Assembly: GCF_024362695.1 (NCBI RefSeq)
Contig: NC_065406.1
Location: 16,120,001-16,184,000, forward strand
Source: Pectinophora gossypiella
Taxonomy: Eukaryota > Arthropoda > Insecta > Lepidoptera > Gelechiidae
Length of the DNA stretch: 64,000 nucleotides
Reading direction: 5' to 3'
In this document: one piece after another, positions 21,677 to 30,056 of the stretch
Numbering within the stretch: position 1 is the first letter of the stretch
Layout of the letters: each line of letters begins with the position of its first letter
The notes under the pieces: generated by a model
The model's database searches: none
What the model saw: only the letters and a program-made list of their open reading frames with translations
Told to the model about the DNA's origin: nothing
Made by a program: the position numbers and the translations under genes

Positions 21677-22306
21677 CTATATCTCGACTCTCAAGAAACA
21701 AGAAACAAGAAACAAGAAACAAGAAACAAGAAACAAGAAACAAGAAACAAGAAACAAGAAACAAGAAACAAGAAACAAGAAACAAGAAACAAGAAACAAG
21801 AAACAAGAAACAAGAAACAAGAAACAAGAAACAAGAAACAAGAAACAAGAAACAAGAAACAAGAAACAAGAAACAAGAAAAAAGAAACAAGAAACAAGAA
21901 ACAAGAAACAAGAAACAAGAAACAAGAAACAAGAAACAAGAAACAAGAAACAAGAAACAAGAAACAAGAAACAAGAAACAAGAAACAAGAAACAAGAAAC
22001 AAGAAACAAGAAACAAGAAACAAGAAACAAGAAACAAGAAACAAGAAACAAGAAACAAGAAACAAGAAACAAGAAACAAGAAACAAGAAACAAGAAACAA
22101 GAAACAAGAAACAAGAAACAAGAAACAATAAACAAGAAACAAGAAACAAGAAACAAGAAACAAGAAACAAGAAACAAGAAACAAGAAACAAGAAACAAGA
22201 AACAAGAAACAAGAAACAAGAAACAAGAAACAAGAAACAAGAAACAAGAAACAAGAAACAAGAAACAAGAAACAAGAAACAAGAAACAAGAAACAAGAAA
22301 CAAGAA
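21677..22306 (+). repeat. Heptamer satellite array 1, (CAAGAAA)88
   Basis: A 15-bp leader, CTATATCTCGACTCT (21677-21691), precedes an unbroken phase-locked array from 21692 to 22306. That makes 87 full units and a partial one. Only two variants are visible: C to A at 21881 and G to T at 22129. The array is open in several frames, but that is a property of the repeat and not evidence of a protein. Confidence 0.95.
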
Positions 22307-22670
22307 CCTACTTAGTTTTAGTGAGATTGCTGAAACGAGTTGCAGAAGTCTTGAGAATGTCAACGACAATGTTATTCGAAATTCGCCGCCTCTATGGCTA
22401 GAGTAATCGGCTTTACCGTCGATTACTCTAGCCATAGAGGCGGCGAATCAGCACGCGACACCAAACACTTAAGAACCCCGATACCGTCCTAGCCAGCGTG
22501 GTCGACGATTTCCCTCATTCAGCATTTATCGATATCGACCCATTAAGATCTCTTTCAAATATTCTTCTTCTCAGACGACGCCTTGAGCCGAGGTCCGCAC
22601 CCAACTGGGCACCCTCAGGCCTATTATCTTAAATTTTGCACCAGGCCTTCAGCGCTCTCCATTTGTCCGG
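22305..22670 (+). repeat. 366-bp segment duplicated at 33074-33439
   Basis: The segment is collinear with 33074-33439 (offset 10769) with no indel. I see one substitution, in TTCTTCTTCTCAG versus TTCTTCTACTCAG. It contains a 28-bp palindrome and a diverged SINE-A copy. It is the spacer between the two heptamer arrays. The left junction shares CAAG with the 33-kb locus. Confidence 0.9.
22381..22448. repeat. Perfect 28-bp inverted repeat
   Basis: Arm 22381-22408 (ATTCGCCGCCTCTATGGC...) is perfectly complementary to 22421-22448, with a 12-bp loop. The arms match the 5' extension seen in long SINE-A copies (CTCTAGCCATAGAGGC), so this may be a head-to-head SINE-A junction. The duplicate copy is at 33150-33217. 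Confidence 0.9.
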
Positions 22671-23133
22671 CTATATCTCGACTCTCAAGAAACAAGAAAC
22701 AAGAAACAAGAAACAAGAAACAAGAAACAAGAAACAAGAAACAAGAAACAAGAAACAAGAAACAAGAAACAAGAAACAAGAAACAAGAAACAAGAAACAA
22801 GAAACAAGAAACAAGAAACAAGAAACAAGAAACAAGAAACAAGAAACAAGAAACAAGAAACAAGAAACAAGAAACAAGAAACAAGAAACAAGAAACAAGA
22901 AACAAGAAACAAGAAACAAGAAACAAGAAACAAGAAACAAGAAACAAGAAACAAGAAACAAGAAACAAGAAACAAGAAACAAGAAACAAGAAACAAGAAA
23001 CAAGAAACAAGAAACAAGAAACAAGAAACAAGAAACAAGAAACAAGAAACAAGAAACAAGAAACAAGAAACAAGAAACAAGAAACAAGAAACAAGAAACA
23101 AGAAACAAGAAACAAGAAACAAGAAACAAGAAA
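22671..23133 (+). repeat. Heptamer satellite array 2, (CAAGAAA)64
   Basis: The same 15-bp leader as array 1 (22671-22685) is followed by 64 units (22686-23133) with no variant that I could see. The leader interrupts the SINE-A sequence directly after TTTGTCCGG, where the 33-kb copy continues CCAAGTAATTAATGCC. The array ends into CATTTATTGAGAAGC. Confidence 0.95.
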
Positions 23134-23571
23134 CATTTATTGAGAAGCTGTGTAGGTACATACATGCAGGTGTCAAACATTATAAAATTGTCTCAACAGC
23201 ATGTCCATGTCGGACGTACAATATTACAAATAATGTCAGTATTGAGCATCAAGGAATTAAGTAAGTACCTAATAATTTGTCACATTTTAAACATTTGTCA
23301 ATTTTAAATATCATTGTTGTTGAAAATATTCATTCAAGTCATAAAATTCCATATCAACTAGCCAATTTTATAGACTTTTTTTAAATGTCTTACCCTCTAA
23401 CAATTTTATCTCCTTCCCTTCTCACTCAGACTCCTTCACTTAATCTATCATCCCTTCTATACTCTTTACCTTCCGTACTACTCAGCTACACGCCTACATG
23501 GTGTGTGGACACGTTAGATGGTGTGCCATCTAACTCCAACCATCTCAATAGTGAGAATTTAGTATAGATAG
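23134..23571 (+). other. No recognised content
   Basis: AT-rich sequence downstream of the second array. I see no gene or family. Confidence 0.35.
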
Positions 23572-23731
23572 TACGGGGTGGGTAGGCCCGCTACAAGGTG
23601 GACCGACGATCTGGTGAAGGTCGCGGGAAGCCGCTGGATGCGGGCAGCGCAGGACCGATCGTCGTGGAGATCCTTGGGGGAGGCCTATGCCCAGCAGTGG
23701 GCGTCATACGGCTGATGATGAGTACGGGGTA
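23572..23731 (+). pseudogene. RTE-like LINE, extreme C-terminus and 3' end
   Basis: One frame reads GRPATRWTDDLVKVAGSRWM, RAAQDRSSWRSLGEAY, AQQWASYG and stop. This is the usual C-terminus of LINE polyproteins in Lepidoptera with a TGATGATG microsatellite end. A near-identical fragment lies at 45774-45932. The rest of the element is missing. Confidence 0.7.
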
Positions 23732-23739
23732 TGACTAAT

Positions 23740-24063
23740 CCGTAGTTGTCCAGTTGTTAGAACGCTTGCCTCACACTTTGAGGTCGCAGGTTTGAATCCA
23801 GCATAGGCCTAAACAAATAACTGTCGAATTTTTTTTCAAATTCATGTTTGGATCATAAATTATTTCACTTACTCAAGTGGAGGAAACTCACGTTTCCGAG
23901 AAATGCATTTTCGGAGGTATGTGACTAACCTGTATTAGGCTGTTTTCCCTTCACGGGTTGGAAGGTCAGACAGGCAGTCGCTTCTGTAATAAACCGGACC
24001 TGTCAAATCTTCAGGTTAGGTAAGCGGACCATGTGAAAAGCGGGATAATGCTAGGGGATGGGG
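23740..24063 (+). mobile_element. SINE-D, nearly full length
   Basis: A tRNA-like head (GTTGTCCAGTTGTTAGAACG, then a B-box-like CGCAGGTTTGAATCC) is followed by a body with TGTCGAATTTTTTTTCAAATTC, GAGGTATGTGACTAACC and GGTCAGACAGGCAGTCGCTT. It ends GGGATGGGGATGATGA. It follows directly on the LINE end at 23731. Partial relatives are at 16030, 52124, 56345, 57422, 59280 and 63535. Confidence 0.7.
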
Positions 24064-24162
24064 ATGATGAATACGGGGTGTGACTGAGGATACCGCTAAA
24101 GCTAAGTTGTATACAGTTACCAGGACGGTTAGATACTTACTGATGTAAGTACGTAGTCGTTA

Positions 24163-24241
24163 TATTTATTTATTTATTTTATTTATTTTTATTTATTTAT
24201 TTATTTACACAGACCAAAATATTATTATTACAGGCATAACT
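24163..24241 (+). repeat. TTTA-rich microsatellite and errantivirus target
   Basis: TTTATTTATTTA runs lead into ATTATTATTACAGGCATAACT. The final AACT (24238-24241) is the left copy of the errantivirus target duplication. The sequence resumes at 31926 with AACTCCCAATACAATAAC. Confidence 0.7.
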
Positions 24242-24499
24242 AGTTATGTCAGCCCAGCCCTTAAGGACTGTAGGCACTATAGCCGTGAATGCTTGATCAG
24301 CACATCAAGGGTGGCATAATTCCTGGAACCTCTGCATAGATAAGCACTTAGCGTAAGACTAGTTTAAGCACAATTGACATTCGTGTCGCGCATCCAACTT
24401 TGTACGCACGTCTCACATAGTTAATAAAAGTAAATTAGTGAAGTACAATCTAATTTTTGTCTTTTTAAAAAACTAATCCCCTGCTCCCTAAACTTGACT
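24242..24499 (+). mobile_element. Errantivirus 5' LTR
   Basis: 258 bp from AGTTATGTCAGCCCAG to CCCTAAACTTGACT, with AATAAA at 24423-24428. It equals 31668-31925. No TATA box is obvious, which is usual for errantiviral promoters that rely on initiator and downstream elements. Confidence 0.93.
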
Positions 24500-24518
24500 G
24501 GCGCAGCCGGTAGGATTC
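24499..24518 (+). other. Primer-binding site for tRNA-Ser
   Basis: TGGCGCAGCCGGTAGGATTC overlaps the last LTR base and matches the complement of the tRNA-Ser 3' end (TGGCGCAGTCGGCAGGATTC, from memory) at 18 of 20 positions. Confidence 0.75.
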
Positions 24519-24697
24519 GCTGTTCTACCCGTGCTACTCGCGCTATTTCGCGTAAAAATTGGACTAAAATCGTCTGGTGCTGTGAAAAAAGGTGCGGGAG
24601 CGACGGACTAAGCGAATCTTACGAACAAATAAATTTGTCAACTACGGGACTATACTGTGAAGTGGATATATTCAGAGATGGGTGTCGTTCGGGCATG

Positions 24698-24703
24698 GTG
24701 AGT
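24698..24703 (+). promoter_or_regulatory. Putative env splice donor in the leader
   Basis: GTGAGT follows directly on an ATG at 24695-24697 in the untranslated leader. Errantiviruses make Env from a spliced subgenomic RNA with a leader donor. Candidate acceptors (CAG) end at 30030 and 30045 inside the pol/env overlap. Both are in the same phase relative to env. Confidence 0.5.
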
Positions 24704-24930
24704 AAAACTTTTCGCCTTCCTTACTATCCCTACTACGTGTACTTGAGATCGAACCTTTCTCATTTCAAACGTGATCTGAATTAGTTAATTTAGTTAAGTT
24801 TACCTGTATTAAGATTGAAAATTGTAATACTTACTTGTAACATTGAGATTGATATTCATCATTTTTAAATAAAAATCTATTAAGTAATATAATATTTTAG
24901 TGATCGAAGTAAATCTAGCAATTTTCCGAC

Positions 24931-26265
24931 ATGGCGGAGGTCAATTTAAGGATCATTCCTAGTGAATTTATTAAAATAATTCCTATGTTTAATGGCGATG
25001 GACGGCACATAAACTTATTTTTAAGGAAATGTGAATACATTATTGAAAGGTTTCGAGGTGATCAAGCTCAAAATGAGTATGTTATGCAAGTAATCACGAG
25101 CAGGCTTACTGATAATGCAGCTGCGTTGATTAGCGAGCGTTCGGATGTAGAGACGTGGGCGGAATTCAAGGAATTACTGCAGATACACTTTGGGGATCCG
25201 CGCAGTGAAGAGTGCATTGCCATGACTTTAGAATCGCTAAAGATAAAAACAGGTGAAACTTACTTAGAATTTTGTAACCGTGTGAAATCGATAAGGGCCA
25301 ACCTTATTGCTAAGGTTAACTTGTTGGATGATGTTCAAATGAGGAGTAGTAAAATTACTATTTATAATAAATTGGCGCTTAACGTCTTCTTGTTTAACTT
25401 GCCGGAAAATATGGTCAGGATTGTACGACTCCACGGACCCAATACGCTGGAGGACGCCCTCAGCGTGGTACTCGAGGAAGTGAATTTTCACGAACAATAT
25501 CAGGCTAAAAATAAAACTAACACATCTGCGATTGCTAAGCCTCAAGCGCCCCTCGTACCTACCCCGCAACAATCCACCTCATTTGTCTCAACACCTCAGT
25601 TCAAATTTGGCAATAATTTACCTGTTCAGAACCAGGGTTTTGGTTCACGAACCTTTATGCCCAATCAAAACACAAATACTCAAAATCAATTTAAATTCGG
25701 CATCCCTCAATTTAAATTTGGCATTCCCCAGTCTAGATTTCCAATACCGCATCAATTCCAAAATCGTCCAGTACAGACTACACAGTTTGGATACAGGCCG
25801 CAGTTCAACCCGCAAGCAGGTCGCCCTGCACCCTATGGCTATAGACCAGTAGGCTTACAACAGTTACCCCCTATGCGACCTCAACAATTCGGTCAACAAC
25901 AAGGTTATAGACCTCCACAACAAGTTGCTCAACCGTCATTCCCCTCGGATGTTACCATGCGCACCGCACCCCCTTTGAAACATAGCTTCCATGTAAATGA
26001 AACCGAACTTTATGAAACCGATTACCCGTATTATATGGAAGACCCTTACGTACCTGAGTATAACTCATACAATGAAGACTCTTCATATTATTATAATTCG
26101 TGTTCATTTGATACAGACGAACAATGCACGCCCACGCTCGCCTTAGAGGAAGCGAGTGCAGATAAGACAGAATGCGCTATGAGTGCATACGACTCCAACC
26201 AAGATGATAACAAGCAGACGCGAAATTTTCACGTACACGCCTCGATAGGCGCGAGGAAAAAATAG
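24931..26265 (+). CDS. gag: Errantivirus Gag polyprotein
   Basis: 444 residues. Gag forms the virus-like particle that packages the genomic RNA. The start chosen is the ATG at 24931, the first in-frame ATG, and it gives MAEVNLRIIPSEFIKIIPMF, the expected errantiviral N-terminus. Residues 1 to about 200 look like a helical capsid region, with FNGDGRHINLFLRKCEYII near the start. Residues about 200-340 are rich in Gln, Phe and Pro, with repeated QFKFGIPQ-type motifs. The C-terminus is acidic and tyrosine-rich. I see no CCHC zinc knuckle, as expected for this group. The stop TAG follows AAAAAA at 26257-26262, the likely frameshift site into pol. The leader from 24500 to 24930 is otherwise untranslated. 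Confidence 0.9.
   Translation: MAEVNLRIIPSEFIKIIPMFNGDGRHINLFLRKCEYIIERFRGDQAQNEYVMQVITSRLTDNAAALISERSDVETWAEFKELLQIHFGDPRSEECIAMTLESLKIKTGETYLEFCNRVKSIRANLIAKVNLLDDVQMRSSKITIYNKLALNVFLFNLPENMVRIVRLHGPNTLEDALSVVLEEVNFHEQYQAKNKTNTSAIAKPQAPLVPTPQQSTSFVSTPQFKFGNNLPVQNQGFGSRTFMPNQNTNTQNQFKFGIPQFKFGIPQSRFPIPHQFQNRPVQTTQFGYRPQFNPQAGRPAPYGYRPVGLQQLPPMRPQQFGQQQGYRPPQQVAQPSFPSDVTMRTAPPLKHSFHVNETELYETDYPYYMEDPYVPEYNSYNEDSSYYYNSCSFDTDEQCTPTLALEEASADKTECAMSAYDSNQDDNKQTRNFHVHASIGARKK
26257..26265 (+). promoter_or_regulatory. Probable -1 frameshift site, gag to pol
   Basis: AAAAAATAG contains the last two Lys codons and stop of gag. The pol frame is -1 relative to gag and is open from within this run. There is no ATG before the protease, so expression as a Gag-Pol fusion by slippage on the A-run is the simple explanation. 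I did not define a downstream stem. Confidence 0.6.
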
Positions 26266-29200
26266 AGTTAAATTGTGATATAAAATTGAAGTTGCCATAC
26301 ATTTACTTACCCGAGATCGATTCAAAATTTATGATAGACACCGGTAGTACACGTTCATTTATTAGCCCACAAAAGGCTTATCGGTACTTTCGGGATTACA
26401 TTTCCCAAGAACCGTTTGAAGTCATAAGCACCCACGCTAGTTCACACCATGATCAAGTAATCGAAGTCCCATTAATGACTACGTTCAAAAGTCCAGCGAT
26501 ACATAAATTCTATTTATATGAGGTCGATCCTCGTTATGATGGACTACTTGGAAACGATCTCTTAAAATCAATGGACGCTATCATAAATCTCAAGGATGGT
26601 GTGCTGAAGACCAAGTTTACTGATATACCTATTATTCATCATTGTGATAATTATGTATTAACAATACCCCCGCGAGCGGAAATTAGAGTGAAAATTCCAA
26701 CAAACATGTATTCAGGTGAGGCAATATTAAATTTTACACAATTTTGCAACGGCGTGCGAATGCCTGACGCTTTGGTAAGTTGTGTCAGGGGATACGCAAC
26801 CACGGTGATACAAAACGCTTCAGAGGACCCAATGGATATAGTGGTCACTTCCCCTTTTGAGGTTACCGAATACGTTCCAAAGGTAAATAATGTAAATTTT
26901 CTTAAGGATAGAGATAATATAAATACCGATGAACTGTTAACACACAATTTGTCCAAATTGCGACTTGAACACATGAACCCGGAGGAACGGGCAAACATCG
27001 AGAAGCTGTGCCACGACTACAAGGACGTATTTTACTGTGAGCAGTTACCGCTCACATTCACGAATCAGATAAAACATTTCATACGAACCAAAAATGAAGA
27101 TCCAGTTTACTCAAAACCATACAGACAACCACCGGCTGTGGCTGATGAAATTAGAAGACAGGTGGACAAACTGTTAGAAGATAACATCATACAGGAGTCT
27201 CATTCACCCTGGAACGCACCTGTACATTTAGTACCTAAGAAAATGGATGCTTCTGGTCAGGTAAAGTACAGAATGGTTGTGGACTACAGGCGGTTAAATG
27301 ATTTGACAATAGACGATAAATACCCCTTACCCCATATCACCGACCTTTTCGATAAGCTAGGCAAAAGTAAATATTTCACAACTCTGGACCTTGCTAGCGG
27401 CTATCACCAGATAGAAGTAAACGATAGTGATAGACAGAAAACTGCATTCAGTACACAAACGGGTCATTATGAATTCCTTAGGATGCCTTTTGGCCTAAAG
27501 ACGGCTCCAGCCACCTTCCAAAGGACTATGGACAATGTATTACGTGGATTACAGGGAATACATTGTCTTGTGTACCTGGATGATATAATTGTGTTTTCCA
27601 CCAGTCTACAAGAACATCTTAAACAACTTCGAGCTGTATTTGACCGACTTAGACAGACAAATCTCAAGGTACAACTAGACAAATCGGAATTCCTAAGAAA
27701 AGAGGTTCAATATTTAGGCCACACGATCACTAGTGACGGTCTTATGCCTAATAACGATAAGATCGCTGCAGTTCTTAACTATCCATTACCCAGGACAACG
27801 ACTGAGATCAAAAGTTTCTTGGGACTTATCGGTTACTACAGACGATTTATCAAGGACTTCGCGAAGATCACTCAACCTCTGACGGCATGCCTCAAGAAGC
27901 GTAACAAAATCGTTATTGATCAAAAATATATTGATGCTTTCGAAAGGTGTAAGGAACTGCTTACAAGCGCGCCAATATTACAATTCCCCGATTTCACAAA
28001 ACCTTATATACTAACAACGGACGCATCCAATGTGGCCCTAGGAGCTGTACTTTCTCAAGGCCCCATTGGTCAAGATAGGCCAGTGGCATACGCCAGCAGA
28101 ACCTTAAGTGACACCGAGTCACGTTATAGTACCATCGAGAAGGAACTTCTCGCTGTAATATGGGCAACCAAACATTTTAGGCCTTATCTCTACGGAAATA
28201 AATTCGATATTTATACCGACCATAAACCTTTAGAATGGTTAGACTCGCTAAAGGAACCGAACTCCAAATTAATGCGCTGGCGTCTTAAGTTGCAGGAATT
28301 TGACTACAATATTAAATACAAAAAGGGCAAACAGAACGCTAACGCCGACTCCCTCTCGCGTATAAAACTTAACGCTATAGACTCCGACAGTGAGACTAAC
28401 GAAAACGATAATACATCTATGAAAGTAAACGTCGATAAGAAAGACGAGCTAGGAGAATTCATGAAGCAAATTGAAGCCAGGGTTTCTGAACTAGCAAAAA
28501 GACGTCAACGTGATAATTCTGATACAATAACAATCTCTGATTCTTCAGAAACTTTAACCGTATCAGAAAACTTGGAACACCGTGACTCGGAGCCCGAGTT
28601 CCCAATAATTTCAGACGGTAGCTCTACGGATACAATTCATTCGGGTTTGGAGTTGGAATCATTTGGCATCCCTATTCTCCACGAAGCAATTGACACAAAG
28701 CCTAACCAGATTCATATTTATCAATGGTTTAAAAACACCATACAAGTTAAAGACCTTTCTGGAAAAAAACAAAAGATAATAGAAGTGTTCTTGCCTAACG
28801 ATGACGACATCATCAAACAATTCTTAAAAGAATATATAAAACCCAAAGTTAAATATTTTGTATATTTTGAAAATGAAACATTGAGGAAAGCCTTTTCGAA
28901 AATTATAATTGAACTGTTTAAACGCGGAACGGTAGAGTTTTATGAGTGTACTGAACGGATAGTGTATGTGGAAGATGAAAGAGAACAAAAAGCTATTATA
29001 AAAAAATATCACGAAGGTCTCACGTGTCATCGCGGCATCAAGGAGACTTCAACTAGAATTCGTAGAAATTATTATTGGGAGAACATGATTAATACGGTGG
29101 CTGCAGTTATAAACGGCTGCGAGGCCTGCCGCCGAATGAAATATGATAGAAAGCCGTTAAAACCAACTCTGCAACTTACGCAAACTCAGGACGCTCCGTT

Positions 29201-30056
29201 TCAGGAGGTGTTTATGGATATATTTTCAATAGATGGAAGTCACTACTTAACACTTGTTGATGCTTTTAGTAAACTCGCACAGGCGTTTGAAATCCCAAAC
29301 CGTTCAACCCCAGAGGTCGTAAGAGCCCTCACGAAATATTTCTCATTTTACGGCGTACCTCGGAAACTTTCAAGTGATCCGGGCAGTGAGTTTAATAACG
29401 AACTCATGAGGGAACTTATGAATCTTCACAAAATTAAACTTCATATCTCCACCCCCAATAATCCCAATTCAACTGGTATAGTCGAACGCTTCCATTCGAC
29501 TATAATAGAAATATATCGTTTGGCTCGTTATGAACAGAAGTGTACTGACGCGGCATCCATCATGGCTTATTCCATAATGGCCTACAATAATACCATTCAT
29601 ACAACAACAAATCTCACGCCTTTTGAGGTCGTTTTTGGCCACACTTGTTCGAGTCAAGTCTTCGATTGTGACTTTGAGAGGTCTTTCACTCAACAACTCA
29701 TAAAGGACCATAATAAAAGAATGAAATATCTCTACGCGTACATATGTGAAAACGCTTTAGCAAAGAAGGAAAAGGCTAGACAGGTTAAGGGTGGTGAAGG
29801 TGAACCAAGCTTTGAAATAGGTGATGTAATTTTTGCTAAGGACGTCAATAAAAGAAAGGCAAAGGATAAGGATAGATATCACAAGGCAATAGTAATAGGC
29901 AAACCGGTTAGAAATGTCGTACCAATACGTATAGGCACAAGGGAAACTAAGGTACCCATTAAAAATATTAAACGTCCTCCGCAGGTGCTGGCTGGCCCTG
30001 ACATGGACGATGTTGATACATGGCGTGCAGAATCTACAACTTCAGGACATAGATAA
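26262..30056 (+). CDS. pol: Errantivirus Pol (protease, reverse transcriptase, RNase H, integrase)
   Basis: About 1264 residues counted from the frameshift site, with no true ATG start. Numbering from the TTG at 26286: aspartic protease FMIDTGSTRSF near 16-26; reverse transcriptase about 270-480 with YRMVVDYRRLN, LDLASGYHQIEV, LRMPFGLKTAPATFQ and catalytic YLDDII near 429-434; RNase H about 570-690 with TTDAS, EKELLAVIWA and YTDHKPLEW. An acidic linker follows, then integrase with an H-H-C-C zinc region near 906-945 (CEAC) and D, D, E in FMDIFS near 977, SSDPGSEF near 1030 and GIVERFH near 1065. All catalytic motifs are present and the frame is unbroken. The final 47 nt overlap env. The polyprotein would reverse-transcribe and integrate the element. 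Confidence 0.95.
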   Translation: MELNCDIKLKLPYIYLPEIDSKFMIDTGSTRSFISPQKAYRYFRDYISQEPFEVISTHASSHHDQVIEVPLMTTFKSPAIHKFYLYEVDPRYDGLLGNDLLKSMDAIINLKDGVLKTKFTDIPIIHHCDNYVLTIPPRAEIRVKIPTNMYSGEAILNFTQFCNGVRMPDALVSCVRGYATTVIQNASEDPMDIVVTSPFEVTEYVPKVNNVNFLKDRDNINTDELLTHNLSKLRLEHMNPEERANIEKLCHDYKDVFYCEQLPLTFTNQIKHFIRTKNEDPVYSKPYRQPPAVADEIRRQVDKLLEDNIIQESHSPWNAPVHLVPKKMDASGQVKYRMVVDYRRLNDLTIDDKYPLPHITDLFDKLGKSKYFTTLDLASGYHQIEVNDSDRQKTAFSTQTGHYEFLRMPFGLKTAPATFQRTMDNVLRGLQGIHCLVYLDDIIVFSTSLQEHLKQLRAVFDRLRQTNLKVQLDKSEFLRKEVQYLGHTITSDGLMPNNDKIAAVLNYPLPRTTTEIKSFLGLIGYYRRFIKDFAKITQPLTACLKKRNKIVIDQKYIDAFERCKELLTSAPILQFPDFTKPYILTTDASNVALGAVLSQGPIGQDRPVAYASRTLSDTESRYSTIEKELLAVIWATKHFRPYLYGNKFDIYTDHKPLEWLDSLKEPNSKLMRWRLKLQEFDYNIKYKKGKQNANADSLSRIKLNAIDSDSETNENDNTSMKVNVDKKDELGEFMKQIEARVSELAKRRQRDNSDTITISDSSETLTVSENLEHRDSEPEFPIISDGSSTDTIHSGLELESFGIPILHEAIDTKPNQIHIYQWFKNTIQVKDLSGKKQKIIEVFLPNDDDIIKQFLKEYIKPKVKYFVYFENETLRKAFSKIIIELFKRGTVEFYECTERIVYVEDEREQKAIIKKYHEGLTCHRGIKETSTRIRRNYYWENMINTVAAVINGCEACRRMKYDRKPLKPTLQLTQTQDAPFQEVFMDIFSIDGSHYLTLVDAFSKLAQAFEIPNRSTPEVVRALTKYFSFYGVPRKLSSDPGSEFNNELMRELMNLHKIKLHISTPNNPNSTGIVERFHSTIIEIYRLARYEQKCTDAASIMAYSIMAYNNTIHTTTNLTPFEVVFGHTCSSQVFDCDFERSFTQQLIKDHNKRMKYLYAYICENALAKKEKARQVKGGEGEPSFEIGDVIFAKDVNKRKAKDKDRYHKAIVIGKPVRNVVPIRIGTRETKVPIKNIKRPPQVLAGPDMDDVDTWRAESTTSGHR

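Noticed and set aside
21692..22306. Telomere or CRISPR-like array
   Set aside because: The unit CAAGAAA is not TTAGG, and there are no unique spacers between repeats.
21499..23307. Long open frames through the heptamer arrays on both strands
   Set aside because: A 7-base repeat without stop codons stays open in several frames. The translation is pure repeat.
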